A stretch of 64,000 bases of DNA, taken from contig JBBQAO010000007.1 of assembly GCA_038316355.1 (NCBI GenBank), forward strand, positions 1 to 64,000. The letters are read 5' to 3'. The translations under genes were made by a program, and so were the position numbers. Origin of the DNA: Ga0077527 sp038316355. Lineage in GTDB: Bacteria; Pseudomonadota; Gammaproteobacteria; Burkholderiales; SG8-41. Positions within the stretch are counted from its first letter, which is position 1. Each line of letters opens with the position of its first letter. Positions 1 through 8,493 of the stretch are shown one piece after another. The notes under the pieces are model-generated. The model was given only the letters and a program-made list of their open reading frames with translations, had not been told where the DNA came from and searched no databases.

Positions 1-2
1 AT

Positions 3-104
3 GAGGCCGATAGTGATGCTGAGGCACTAAAAAAAGAGCTTGATCGCTATTGGGTGACTCATAAAGCCCCCGCAGTCCCTCCGCGACTCCATCCTGAGTT
101 GTAA
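3..104 (+). CDS. 3' end of an upstream gene (partial)
   Basis: One frame is open from the window edge to a TAA at 102-104 and encodes 33 residues rich in Asp, Glu and Lys, ending PRLHPEL. The other two plus-strand frames close within the first 30 bases. The gene start lies outside the window and no family can be recognised from this tail. It lies 31 bases upstream of the HNH gene on the same strand, so the two may be co-transcribed. It may be a chance open frame. Confidence 0.4.
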   Translation, partial: EADSDAEALKKELDRYWVTHKAPAVPPRLHPEL

Positions 105-135
105 TTTTGGTTACTTTTCATGGGAGATCGCGAAA

Positions 136-513
136 ATGAGCTCAAGCCGTAAAAGTTTACCTAACTATCGAAAAATCGCTTTTTCGAAGTATCCGAAAAT
201 TTGTGCCTATTGTGGATTTGGTGTTGCGGCGGTACTCGAAGTCGCGCATCTGGACATGATGCCCACAAATTGCGACGTTAAAAATCTCGCGATAATGTGC
301 CCGACTTGCCACCGCATGCACGATATCGGACTCATCCCCACGGATGTTGTGGTTCGTATGCGTGATGAAGAGTTAAAGCCCAACTGGCGAAAGCTAATGA
401 AAGACGCCGCTGCAAAGGCAGTAGCCACCAAACAAAAAAATCCTGAGTCTATGAAGGAGGCGGCACGAAAAGCGGTTATGACACGCAAGGCACGAAAAGC
501 CGCCGCAGCTTAA
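136..513 (+). CDS. HNH endonuclease-like protein
   Basis: This 125-residue protein has a compact zinc-bound HNH/treble-clef core. Cys23 and Cys26 (CAYCG), then His38 in an AHLD segment, Asn50, and Cys55, Cys58, His59 and His62 (CPTCHRMH) supply the usual metal and catalytic positions. The last 40 residues are a Lys/Ala/Arg-rich helix that could bind DNA. Stand-alone HNH proteins of this size cut DNA and are common in phages, mobile elements and defence loci. The gene is visibly AT-richer than the rest of the window, which suggests recent transfer. No methylase or phage packaging partner is visible nearby, so the role is open. Confidence 0.75.
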   Translation: MSSSRKSLPNYRKIAFSKYPKICAYCGFGVAAVLEVAHLDMMPTNCDVKNLAIMCPTCHRMHDIGLIPTDVVVRMRDEELKPNWRKLMKDAAAKAVATKQKNPESMKEAARKAVMTRKARKAAAA

Positions 514-1081
514 GCCCGATCCGTTAAACGTCTGACTTCCTAGTTCCGCATTGGGTCGGGAGTACGCATTCGCCAAATTGGAAAGCTGCCGTTCGGCACG
601 GATGTTCTGACCAACGTCGGGTAACCGTCGCATTGCAGACTAAGTTGGGGCTGAACGCTACCGTCCGTTCCGGCCGAAAAGCGGAAGCTCGGCCTCACGC
701 TGATGTACTTCCGCTTCTGGCCGGAAGCGAACTGCCGTCCGGGAGTCCGATTCCGCCCCGAAGCGGACACGTTATTTTTTTTGACGTGAGTCAGGTGGAT
801 GGGATTGTGATGGCGGCTCCTACTGTAATGTTCTGCTGCTCAAGCCACCGCGTTCGATGCCCGCCACGATGGGGCCAAGGTAGCGGTGCTCAATGACGAC
901 CTTGTGCCCCATGTCTGCCGATCCTTGGGCAGATTATCGTCAGGCCGACTGTCTGCTACTGGCTGCAGATGCGGTCATTGGAAAAAAACCGGCAATTTAG
1001 CGGGTCTTCTGCGGCACCGGCGCAGCTTCTGGATTGCACCAAGAAAGTGCCGGATTAAAAGTCCATTGGTCCGCGAAACAA
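514..1081. other. Gene-free stretch downstream of the HNH gene
   Basis: No convincing coding region occupies these 568 bases. The open frames here have low-complexity, Arg/Pro/Ser-rich translations typical of non-coding GC-rich DNA. The stretch contains a strong inverted repeat at 668-726 and may hold decayed gene debris between 800 and 1030, but nothing could be assigned to a family. Confidence 0.5.
668..726. repeat. Two-block inverted repeat
   Basis: TTCCGGCC (668-675) and AAGCGGAAG (679-687) are mirrored by CTTCCGCTT (708-716) and GGCCGGAA (719-726). This gives 17 paired bases with a small internal loop and a 20-base apical loop. A T-rich run follows about 45 bases later at 773-782. It could be an RNA hairpin or part of a dispersed intergenic repeat. 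Confidence 0.55.
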
Positions 1082-1333
1082 TCAGGCCGGCGGATCTTGT
1101 TTCCGCGCAACCGCCGCTCCCGGATCCATCCCCATCAGGCGCAGCGACCAGGCCGACAAAAAGCCGATCACCAGCGGCCACCAGGTATTGAGCAGCAAGG
1201 CCAGCGCCGCCGCCATCGCATACGTCGCCGCCAGCAACAAGGCGCCGGGATGACGGTTCTGCCACCAGGTAAACATCAGCGCTGCTGCCAATAAGAAAAA
1301 AACACCAGACAATATGTAAATAATGATGGTCAT
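1082..1333 (-). CDS. Small integral membrane protein
   Basis: The 83-residue protein begins MTIIIYILSG and is mostly hydrophobic. Three likely membrane helices span about residues 3-20, 28-45 and 46-65, followed by a short polar tail rich in Ala, Arg and Lys. The frame remains open upstream, but the extension is not hydrophobic and has no better start, so the internal ATG at 1333 was chosen. No good ribosome-binding site is visible. The family was not recognised. It is divergent from the MFS gene at 1458, and the shared upstream region is only about 120 bases. Confidence 0.5.
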   Translation of the reverse strand: MTIIIYILSGVFFLLAAALMFTWWQNRHPGALLLAATYAMAAALALLLNTWWPLVIGFLSAWSLRLMGMDPGAAVARKQDPPA

Positions 1334-1457
1334 GATCAATGCAGGATTCAAAACGCTGATTTTATTGTAAAAACAAACAGTGCCGCACGCGCGGTCGGCA
1401 TCCGGCCCCGGCTGTGGCATGCTAGCTGCCATAACCATTACAAAAACACGCTAGACC

Positions 1458-2666
1458 TTGGCCACCTCCAGCCCGAAACGCGCACTGACCGCCTGCTGTG
1501 CAGCACACACGCTGCACGACGGCCTGTCCGACCTCACCTACGTGCTGCTGCCTTTGCTGGCGCAGACCTTCGGCCTGTCGCTGGCACAGATCGGCATGAT
1601 ACGCGCCGCGCACCGCACTGCGATGGCGGCATTCCAGATCCCTGCCGGACTGGTCGCCGAACGTTTTGGTGAACGCAATCTGCTCGCTGTCGGCACCGCC
1701 ATTGCCGGTGCGGCTTTTGTCGGTCTGGCGTTTATTGACGTGAATCATGCCTCCGCCTTCCGGATGATCCTCGTCGCGCTGTTTTTCGCCGGACTCGGCT
1801 CTGCCGTGCAGCACCCCCTGTGTTCGACCATCATTTCCAACGCGTTTCCGGACAGCGGTCGCCGCACCGCACTCGGCACCTACAACCTGTTCGGCGATGT
1901 CGGCAAGTTTGCCTTTGGCGGGCTGCTGAGCCTGCTGCTGTTCACCGGCCTGTCGTGGCAGGGCCCGGTGGTGTTTTACGGCATGGCCGGCATGGCGACT
2001 GCGGCAGCCGTGCTGTTCTGGGTCGCCGGCAGCAGTGCGGCCCCGGCGACAGCAAGCCGCGCAACCGATGCCGCTCCGCAGCGCGGCGGCTGGGGCATCC
2101 GCAACCGGCGCGGCTTCACCGCACTGTGCCTGATTGAAATCATCGACAGCAGCACCCGCACCGGTTTCCTCACGCTGATCGCTTTCCTGATGATCGACAA
2201 AGGCCTGTCCACTGGCTGGGCTGCGCTGTCGGTGCCGCTGATCCTCGTCGGCGGCATGGCCGGCAAATACGCCTGCGGCCTGCTCGCTGAACGTGCCGGC
2301 ATCATCCGCACCATCATCCTCACCGAAGTCGTCACCGGCATCGGCATCCTCAGCGCCGTGGCGCTGCCCGGTGCCGCGGCCTTTCTGCTGCTGCCGCTGA
2401 TCGGCATTGCGCTGCAGGGCACATCGTCCGTGCTCTACGCCACCATCGGTGACCTGGTCGAGCAGCCGCGTCTGCCGCGCGCCTTCGGCCTGTTCTACAC
2501 CCTGGGCTCGCTCTGCGGTATTGCCGCGCCGCTGGGTTATGGGCTGGCCGGCGACCACATCGGCGTTGCCAACGCCGTGGCGCTGATGGGCATCGCGATA
2601 CTGTTCACGCTGCCGCTGTGCGCAGTGCTGAAACCGACGATCAGCGCGGAACCGGTACGCAGCTGA
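1458..2666 (+). CDS. MFS transporter
   Basis: This 402-residue polytopic protein has the layout of the major facilitator superfamily: two six-helix halves, a central loop around residues 195-215, and the inter-helix 2/3 loop sequence GLVAERFGERN, a variant of the family's GxxxDRxGRR motif. It should export or import a small organic compound by ion coupling. Substrate cannot be read from sequence. The start is a TTG directly after an in-frame TAG, and the N-terminus MATSSPKRAL is short before helix 1. It stands alone, followed by a repeat-rich intergenic region. Confidence 0.85.
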   Translation: MATSSPKRALTACCAAHTLHDGLSDLTYVLLPLLAQTFGLSLAQIGMIRAAHRTAMAAFQIPAGLVAERFGERNLLAVGTAIAGAAFVGLAFIDVNHASAFRMILVALFFAGLGSAVQHPLCSTIISNAFPDSGRRTALGTYNLFGDVGKFAFGGLLSLLLFTGLSWQGPVVFYGMAGMATAAAVLFWVAGSSAAPATASRATDAAPQRGGWGIRNRRGFTALCLIEIIDSSTRTGFLTLIAFLMIDKGLSTGWAALSVPLILVGGMAGKYACGLLAERAGIIRTIILTEVVTGIGILSAVALPGAAAFLLLPLIGIALQGTSSVLYATIGDLVEQPRLPRAFGLFYTLGSLCGIAAPLGYGLAGDHIGVANAVALMGIAILFTLPLCAVLKPTISAEPVRS

Positions 2667-2689
2667 TTCGCTTTGAGCGCCTAACAGAA

Positions 2690-2923
2690 AGACCATAGTA
2701 ACTATTCAGTGCGAGCGGAAAGTCAAAAGCTTCCCTCACCCCGCCCTCTCCCGGAGGGAGAGGGAGAAAACCATCGCCGGGGCAAGCAAACACTTGAAAT
2801 CGAGTAGCACGGGGGTTGCCCCCTCTCCCTCCGGGACAGGGAACACTGGAAGCGGAGCAGAGGGCGGGGGTGAGGGAAGGTCGCTGAGTTTGCCGCACGC
2901 ACTGAATAGATACAGACCATATT
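2690..2923. repeat. MITE-like nested inverted repeat
   Basis: Outer arms are ACTATTCAGTGCG near 2701-2713 and its complement CGCACTGAATAG at 2899-2910. Inner arms are CTTCCCTCACCCCGCCCTC near 2730-2748 and the complementary GAGGGCGGGGGTGAGGGAAG at 2860-2879, with a further CCGGAGGGAGAGGG / CCCTCTCCCTCCGG pair inside. Similar ACAGAAAGACCATA and ACAGACCATATT sequences flank the element, which looks like a target duplication. There is no coding capacity. It appears to be inserted into the end of the neighbouring dispersed repeat. Confidence 0.6.
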
Positions 2924-3144
2924 CAATTAAACCGCCGATAAATTCTTTTCAATCCCCTTCGAGGGGTGCGCCGATGACCGCAGATCAAACCAGCTCACAA
3001 AGCACGCTGAAGGCGGGTAACAATAATTTTTATTGAAAACAATTACTTGCATTGATTCAATGTGCGGGTTTTTGACCTTTTTGATGTTATCGGCGTTAAT
3101 CCGCATTCATCGGCGGTTAACGTTTTCTGATTTTGATATGGTCT
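2924..3144. repeat. Dispersed repeat, ACCGCCGATNAA family, copy A
   Basis: The ends carry ACCGCCGATAAA (2931-2942) and the inverse TTAATCCGCATTCATCGGCGG (around 3096-3117), and the copy ends TATGGTCT. Its core includes an AT-rich segment at 3020-3050. The reverse complement of its right half nearly matches the left half of the copy at 16862-17075. A third copy lies at 57081-57332. No protein is encoded. Confidence 0.75.
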
Positions 3145-3200
3145 CTTAATATCCGTCAACAACACGCCCGGCACGGGCGGACACCACTGGAGGAATGCCC

Positions 3201-3851
3201 ATGGCCAAACAACGCATCAGCTATATCCCGCTGGACCAGATGACGCCGGAAATGCGCGCTGAAATGGAACGCTGCGCGCGGGAAGGTACGCCGCGCCCGG
3301 AAAGCACGGCGGTTCGCGCGCACGTGCCGGCCTGTTTCTGGTTTTTTGCCAACGCCTGGGACGACGTGTTCCGCAACGGCGTCCTCGATCACGCCATCAA
3401 GGAGCTGTGCCGGATTTATGTGTCGCGTTCCGTGGTCTGCGAATTCTGCGGCAACCAGCGCTCGATCAAAGGCCTTGAAGCCGGCGTCAACGAGGGCCAG
3501 GTCGATGACCTGATGAATTTCGAGAAATCCACCAACTACGATGAGCGACAAAAAACTGCACTGGCTTATGCCGAGGCCATCGTCTGGCGCACTGACACCG
3601 ATGATGCCTTCTGGCAGCGCATGTACCGCCACTTCAACGAGAAGGAGCTGGTGGAACTGGGCTGCGCCATCGGCCTGACGCTGGGCCAGCAAAGCTGGCT
3701 GCGCCTGCTCAACATTGACCATCACCAGGTCATGGCCGGCACCACGGCCTCGATGGCGCCGGGGTTCGAGACGGCAGAAGCACTGGCCAAAACCAAGGCC
3801 GCACCGGATTACTGGGCACGCAAAACCCCGGCAAAAAAACACCCAACCTGA
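3201..3851 (+). CDS. AhpD/carboxymuconolactone decarboxylase-like protein
   Basis: The 216-residue all-helical protein carries the AhpD-type redox/proton-transfer core: a CEFCG motif (two Cys separated by two residues) near residue 84, followed by the long helices typical of the carboxymuconolactone decarboxylase fold. Family members are peroxidase-type disulfide reductants or decarboxylases acting in the cytoplasm. A GGAGGA at 3189-3194 sits six bases before the ATG at 3201. The ATG at 3195 directly abuts that site, so 3201 was chosen. The Lys-rich tail KKHPT is unusual. The SDR gene follows after about 150 bases. Confidence 0.8.
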   Translation: MAKQRISYIPLDQMTPEMRAEMERCAREGTPRPESTAVRAHVPACFWFFANAWDDVFRNGVLDHAIKELCRIYVSRSVVCEFCGNQRSIKGLEAGVNEGQVDDLMNFEKSTNYDERQKTALAYAEAIVWRTDTDDAFWQRMYRHFNEKELVELGCAIGLTLGQQSWLRLLNIDHHQVMAGTTASMAPGFETAEALAKTKAAPDYWARKTPAKKHPT

Positions 3852-3999
3852 ACCCGCCACTCCGGCGCAGCAACGCTGCTCCTGATGGCGCATTTCGCGC
3901 AGCGCTCACCGTCTGCTCCGCCCGTTCGTAACAGCGTGGGCTTACCTGCTGCGCGAATGCAGGTAATAATCCGGGCCGCGGAACAAAAAAGGAAACAGC

Positions 4000-4806
4000 A
4001 TGCTGAGTCTGAAAGGCAAGGTTGCATTCGTCACCGGCGCGGGCAGCATCGGCGAGGGCTGGGGTAACGGCAAGGCCACCGCCGTGCTGCTGGCACGTCA
4101 GGGCGCCAGGGTGTTCGGTACCGACGTCAATGCCGAAGCCGTCGAAGTCACGCGCACGATCATCGCCAATGAAGGCGGCGACTGCACAACGCATCTCTGC
4201 GACATGACAAATTCGGATTCGGTGAAAGCCGCAGTGGATGCCTGCGTCAAAAAATACGGCCGCATCGACATCCTGGTCAACAACGTCGGTGGATCGGCGC
4301 CCGGCGATCCCGTCAGCATGAGCGAAGAAGTCTGGGACAGCCAGATCGACCACAACCTGAAAAGCGCCTTCCTCGGCTGCAAACACGTGTTGCCGGTCAT
4401 GGAAAAACAGCGCAGCGGTGCCATCGTCAACGTGTCCTCGGTGGCGGGTTTTGCGCACCAGGTTGATGGCCGGGTGCACATCGCCTACAGCGCGACAAAG
4501 TCCGGGCTTCTCGGTTTCACCCGCGCCACCGCCATCGCCTATGTCAAAAAAGGCATCCGCTGCAACATGGTGGTGCTCGGCACCATGCATACACCGCTGG
4601 TCGAGGAACGCCTGATGAAACAGCTCGGCCCCGAAGCCGCGAAAGACCTGGTGGCCAAACGCCATGCCGCGGTGCCCATCGGTCGTATGGGCGATGCCTG
4701 GGACAGTGCACACGCGGTGCTGTTCCTTGCCTCCGATGAGGCGCGCTATATCACGGCCACTCACCTCGTTGTTGATGGCGGGCTCACCGCAGCGCGGCCA
4801 GGCTGA
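4000..4806 (+). CDS. SDR-family oxidoreductase
   Basis: This classical short-chain dehydrogenase has 268 residues. The cofactor loop spans residues 12-24 (TGAGSIGEGWGNG), slightly longer than the usual TGxxxGxG. NNVGG lies at 94-98, the catalytic serine region VSS at 145-147 and the active-site Y163-S-A-T-K167. Asp42 after strand 2 suggests preference for NAD(H). It probably oxidises a hydroxy-acid or alcohol intermediate in the cytoplasm. AAGGAAAC lies six bases before the ATG. Substrate is unknown. Confidence 0.88.
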   Translation: MLSLKGKVAFVTGAGSIGEGWGNGKATAVLLARQGARVFGTDVNAEAVEVTRTIIANEGGDCTTHLCDMTNSDSVKAAVDACVKKYGRIDILVNNVGGSAPGDPVSMSEEVWDSQIDHNLKSAFLGCKHVLPVMEKQRSGAIVNVSSVAGFAHQVDGRVHIAYSATKSGLLGFTRATAIAYVKKGIRCNMVVLGTMHTPLVEERLMKQLGPEAAKDLVAKRHAAVPIGRMGDAWDSAHAVLFLASDEARYITATHLVVDGGLTAARPG

Positions 4807-4850
4807 CCGTTTTCCCGGCACGGAACTTGTCGCCCTTTGAACTGCCAAAT

Positions 4851-4886
4851 GGTTGTCGAAAAGGTTGTCGAAAAGGTTGTCGAAAA
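4851..4886 (+). repeat. Three tandem 12-bp repeats
   Basis: The unit GGTTGTCGAAAA occurs three times without a gap, just upstream of the ATG at 4901. It occupies the position where the ribosome-binding site would be expected. Confidence 0.85.
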
Positions 4887-4900
4887 AACAAGGCCAAATC

Positions 4901-5830
4901 ATGAACGAACAGGAACAGAAATCCATACTCACGCTATGTCTGATGGCGGCTTTTGCCGATGGCGCGAAGCACGAGGGCGAACGCGCCGAAATCAAACGCA
5001 TCGCCGAAGCACTTGCCAGCGAGGCCGCAATCAACCTGCCAGGGCTCTACCAGGATGTGCTGCTCAAACGCATCTCCGTATCCACGGCGGCGGCGGCACT
5101 GTCCACGCCGGAGGCCCGGCAACTGGCCTTCGAAATGGCGGTCTGCGTCTGCGATGCCGACGGCAGCCAGTCCGCCGCGGAACGCGATTTCCTCGAAACC
5201 CTGCGCGCTGCGCTGGGATTGGACGCCGGGCAAGCGCAGGACTTCACACAGCAGGCCGAGGCCATCGCCGCCGCGCCAATCGCAACGGCAAGCAATACTC
5301 ACGCCTCGACCATGACGCGCGAGGAAATAGACAAATCGATCATCAATGCCGCCATCCTCAACGGCGCGCTGGAACTGCTGCCGGAATCGCTGGCAACCAT
5401 GGCCATCATTCCGCTGCAGATGAAACTGGTGTACCGCATCGGCAAGTCGTACGGCTTCGAACTCGATCGCGGGCATATCAAGGATTTTCTCGCCACTGCC
5501 GGCGTCGGCCTTACTTCGCAATACCTTGAACAGGCCGGACGCAAGCTGCTCGGAGGGTTGCTCCGCAGCGTGGGCGGCAGCCTGCTTGGCGGACTGGGCA
5601 AACAGGCGGTCAGTTCCGGAATGAGTTTTGCCAGCACTTATGCGCTGGGCCATGTCGCCCGGCACTACTACTCCGGCGGCCGCACGCTGACCACGGACAT
5701 GCTGCGCACAGCCTTCAACGACATGCTTGGCGAAGCCCGGGGACTGCAGACGCGTTACCTGCCGGAGATGCAGGCCAAAGCACGCACCTTGGACGCAAAG
5801 CAGATCATCAGCATGGTGCAACAGGGTTAA
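4901..5830 (+). CDS. TerB/DUF697-like helical protein
   Basis: The protein has 309 residues from the ATG. Residues 1-125 are acidic and helical with two repeats of the TerB kind (AFADGAKHEGERAEIKRIAEAL and a matching CDADGSQSAAERDFLETL). Residues 145-290 resemble the DUF697/YcjF type, with Gly-rich amphipathic or membrane-associated helices (LLGGLLRSVGGSLLGGLGKQ). Such proteins are thought to sit at the inner membrane in stress responses; the biochemical role is not known. The frame extends upstream to a TTG through the 12-bp repeat, but ATG 4901 is the natural start. Confidence 0.7.
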   Translation: MNEQEQKSILTLCLMAAFADGAKHEGERAEIKRIAEALASEAAINLPGLYQDVLLKRISVSTAAAALSTPEARQLAFEMAVCVCDADGSQSAAERDFLETLRAALGLDAGQAQDFTQQAEAIAAAPIATASNTHASTMTREEIDKSIINAAILNGALELLPESLATMAIIPLQMKLVYRIGKSYGFELDRGHIKDFLATAGVGLTSQYLEQAGRKLLGGLLRSVGGSLLGGLGKQAVSSGMSFASTYALGHVARHYYSGGRTLTTDMLRTAFNDMLGEARGLQTRYLPEMQAKARTLDAKQIISMVQQG

Positions 5831-5853
5831 ACATCCCGCACCGCTTCAGCCAT

Positions 5854-5880
5854 AAAAACGGGCGCCGGGCGCCCGTTTTA
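5854..5880. terminator. Bidirectional terminator
   Basis: The palindrome ACGGGCGC-CGG-GCGCCCGT is preceded by AAAA and followed by TTTTA, so it can end both the TerB-like gene (plus) and the PrpF-like gene (minus). Confidence 0.8.
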
Positions 5881-5897
5881 CTTGCTGCAGATCATCG

Positions 5898-5932
5898 TTA
5901 TAAGTAATTGATTTTATTAATATTTTTATACA
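5898..5932 (-). repeat. AT-rich stop-codon motif, copy 1
   Basis: Read on the minus strand, AATAAAATCAATTACTTATA follows the TAA of the PrpF-like gene after a few bases. It matches copies at 3020, 15428, 19466, 29567, 58117 and 61111 and stands out in GC-rich surroundings. Confidence 0.6.
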
Positions 5933-7116
5933 ACCTTGCGGGCGCTTGCTCTCATCAAACCCGGCACACCCGAGGCACGCACCAGCACCTGTCCTTCAAA
6001 CATGCGGCGCTGCGTGCGATAAAACGCGCCCTGCTCGGCATGCCATTGGCCATCTTTCATTTTGACAGTGGCCGCCACCGTCAGGATGCCGGAAGGCATG
6101 CCAATGCGGATCGGCGCTACTGCACTGGTGCCCTGGCGCAAAACTGCGCTCACTACGCCGCCCTCAATGCGCGCGGCAACAGCCATGCACAGCGATACGG
6201 TCAGCGGCAACGCACGATGCGGCTGACCGTTGGAAATCACGCGACCGGTGAGGTCGATGTCGCCAGCAGTGATTGCCGCGCCCGACAGCATTTTTGCGTC
6301 CTGCGCCGCCGAAACAAAACCGACGAAGGGCACGGATTTGTTTTTCGCCGCCTCTTCGGCATTCCTGGTAATGCCCATGGCCACCGACGCAGTCCTGCGT
6401 ATCGCTTCGAGTTTGGCCATGACCGCAGCATTGGCTTCCAGCGCTTCCGGCAACTCAATGCCGGTCATGCCGATATCTTTCGCATTGACCCACGCCGTGG
6501 CATTCGCCGCATCAACCAGCGACGCGCGGATTTTGCCGACACCCGGCACGTCGAGTGTGTCGACGACATTGCCGGTGGGCAGCAGTTTGCCGGTGGTGGC
6601 GCCACCCGGATCGCGGAACTCGAGCTTCACCGGAGAACCGGTGCCGGAGACGCCGGGAATCGCCAGATCACCATCCACCGCGGCCAGTCCGTCATCGAGG
6701 CTGAACAGGGCGTGAATGATTTTTTTGGTGTTGGTGTTGTGGATGCGCACCAGCGCTTCGCGACCGGAAACCTTGACCATGCCCTCATCCACCGCAAACG
6801 GGCCCATCGCCGAGGACATGTTGCCGCAGTTCGCACGGTAATCAACCGTGGCTTCTTTCACCTGCACCTGGGCAAAGGTGTAATCGATGTCGGCATCAGG
6901 CCGAGTCGGCGGGCCGACCACGCAGACTTTGGACAGCGAGGACACACCGCCGCCCATGCCGTCGAGCTGACGGCCGTTGGGATCGGGGCTGCCGATCGCG
7001 GCGAGAAAAATTTCGTCCCACAAGGCGCGGTCCTGCGGCAAATCCTGCTGGTTGAACACTACCGCGTTGCTGGTGCCGCCGCGCATGAACACAGCCGGAA
7101 GTTTCAATTGTTTCAT
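5926..7116 (-). CDS. PrpF-family isomerase (methylaconitate/oxalomesaconate type)
   Basis: This 396-residue protein has the PrpF diaminopimelate-epimerase fold. It has an N-terminal MRGGTSNA (11-18) and a CGNMSSA motif with Cys97, the expected acid/base residue. Family members move the double bond of 2-methyl-cis-aconitate, aconitate or 4-oxalomesaconate. AGGAGAT precedes the ATG. The gene follows, on the same strand and 32 bases away, an FMN hydroxyacid oxidase, and a class II aldolase lies divergently. Together these suggest degradation of a tricarboxylic or aromatic-derived acid. The exact substrate cannot be told. Confidence 0.85.
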   Translation of the reverse strand: MKQLKLPAVFMRGGTSNAVVFNQQDLPQDRALWDEIFLAAIGSPDPNGRQLDGMGGGVSSLSKVCVVGPPTRPDADIDYTFAQVQVKEATVDYRANCGNMSSAMGPFAVDEGMVKVSGREALVRIHNTNTKKIIHALFSLDDGLAAVDGDLAIPGVSGTGSPVKLEFRDPGGATTGKLLPTGNVVDTLDVPGVGKIRASLVDAANATAWVNAKDIGMTGIELPEALEANAAVMAKLEAIRRTASVAMGITRNAEEAAKNKSVPFVGFVSAAQDAKMLSGAAITAGDIDLTGRVISNGQPHRALPLTVSLCMAVAARIEGGVVSAVLRQGTSAVAPIRIGMPSGILTVAATVKMKDGQWHAEQGAFYRTQRRMFEGQVLVRASGVPGLMRASARKVV

Positions 7117-7148
7117 GAGTATCTCCTGTGTCGCTATGAGTACCGTGA

Positions 7149-8312
7149 TTATACGGAGCCTGTCAGGTGCAGAAACCGGCGATCCAGCTCCGCCACCGTG
7201 CTGCAGCCAATCAGCGCCATCACGCGGTCGGTTTCAGTGCGCAGCAGTTCCAGCGCCCGCGCCACCCCCGCCTCGCCACCCGCCGCTGCACCATACAGTG
7301 TGGCGCGTCCGGTAAATACAAAGTCCGCCCCCAGCGCCAGTGCCTTGACGATGTCCGAGCCACGACGCACACCACTGTCAAACAGCACCGGCATGCGCCC
7401 GCCGACTGCCTCAACGATGGCCGGCAGCGCATCGATCGCCGCCCGCGCGCCATCGAGCTGCCGGCCGCCGTGGTTGGACACCACCACGCCGTCGGCACCG
7501 TGCTGCAGCGCCAGCCGTGCATCATCGGCAACCAGCACACCCTTGATCAGCAGCTTGCGCGGCCAGATCGTGCGCAGCCAGGCCATGTCACTCCAGTCCA
7601 GTGCATCGCGGCGCGCGCGAAAGGCCGACAGGTCCTTGGCGATGATGCGCCCGCCAACATTGCTGTCGACATTCTGGAAGCGCGGCACGCCGCTGGTGAG
7701 CAGCGTGCGCAGGAACACCTGTGTCAGCCACCGCGGGTGCAACAGGCCGTCAACCACGTTGCGCGCGTTGATGCGAAACGGAATCGCAAAGCCGTTGCGC
7801 TGATTGTATTCACGGTTGGCGCCCACCGGCACGTCGGTGGTCACCACCAGCGCCTCATAACCGGCGTCAAATGCGCGGCGCACCAGACGCTCCGCCGCCT
7901 CGCGATCCTTGGACATGTAAAGCTGGAACCATTTACTGCCCTCAGCTTCCTTCGCCACCCGCTCCATCGCCACGAAGGAGGCGGTTGAGAGCACGAAAGG
8001 CACGCCGGCCTGCGCCGCAGCGCGCGCCAGCGCGATGTCGGCTTCAAAACTGTAGAGGCCGGCGGCGCCGGTGGGCGCAATGCCGAACGGCGCGGTATAG
8101 GTTTTGCCAAACAATGTATGGCGCAAGCTGCGCGCCGAAACATCGACCAGCGTGCGTGGCTCGAAATGGATGCGCCCGAAAGCGGCGCGGTTCGCGGCCA
8201 TGGTGACATCGTCTTCAGCGCCACGCTCGAGGTAATCCCAGGCTACCTGCGGCAAACGGCGCAGCGCGAGTTGTCGCAGGTCTTCAATGTTGTAGGCGCT
8301 GGAATGACTCAC
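7149..8312 (-). CDS. FMN-dependent alpha-hydroxy-acid oxidase/dehydrogenase
   Basis: The 387-residue protein shows the lactate-dehydrogenase/glycolate-oxidase TIM-barrel fold. PTGAAGL lies near 80-86, Lys257 in LIKGV contacts FMN, and the active-site signature SNHGGRQLDGA at 279-289 contains the catalytic His281 and substrate-binding Arg284. It oxidises a 2-hydroxy acid to a 2-oxo acid, passing electrons to oxygen or the respiratory chain. The start is GTG (MSHSSAYN). No transmembrane anchor is visible. It is upstream of the PrpF gene in the same direction, likely one operon. Confidence 0.9.
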   Translation of the reverse strand: MSHSSAYNIEDLRQLALRRLPQVAWDYLERGAEDDVTMAANRAAFGRIHFEPRTLVDVSARSLRHTLFGKTYTAPFGIAPTGAAGLYSFEADIALARAAAQAGVPFVLSTASFVAMERVAKEAEGSKWFQLYMSKDREAAERLVRRAFDAGYEALVVTTDVPVGANREYNQRNGFAIPFRINARNVVDGLLHPRWLTQVFLRTLLTSGVPRFQNVDSNVGGRIIAKDLSAFRARRDALDWSDMAWLRTIWPRKLLIKGVLVADDARLALQHGADGVVVSNHGGRQLDGARAAIDALPAIVEAVGGRMPVLFDSGVRRGSDIVKALALGADFVFTGRATLYGAAAGGEAGVARALELLRTETDRVMALIGCSTVAELDRRFLHLTGSV

Positions 8313-8493
8313 ACGGGACGTTCACGATATGGATGCTTGTACGGGTAATTAGCGATGCACGGCACGCCGAAACATCTGTTGTAGTTCATCTTCGGTGCCG
8401 GACTGCGGTATTCTAATGGTAATTGCACACCAAAATCGGGCTGCCGTCGCAGTTATCTGCATCGCGCGTCCCCTCATTACAGGAATCCATCAT

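Noticed and set aside
633..896. 87-codon plus-strand frame in the gene-free stretch
   Set aside because: It runs through the inverted repeat at 668-726 and has a Pro/Ser/Arg-rich translation without domains.
1422..2696. Long minus-strand open frame opposite the MFS gene
   Set aside because: It is antisense to a clear MFS gene and its Arg/Gln/Gly/Ala-rich translation has no domain; such frames arise in GC-rich DNA.
5908..7803. 631-codon plus-strand open frame
   Set aside because: It runs antisense to the PrpF and FMN-oxidase genes, both well supported. Its translation is His/Arg-rich and unlike any family.
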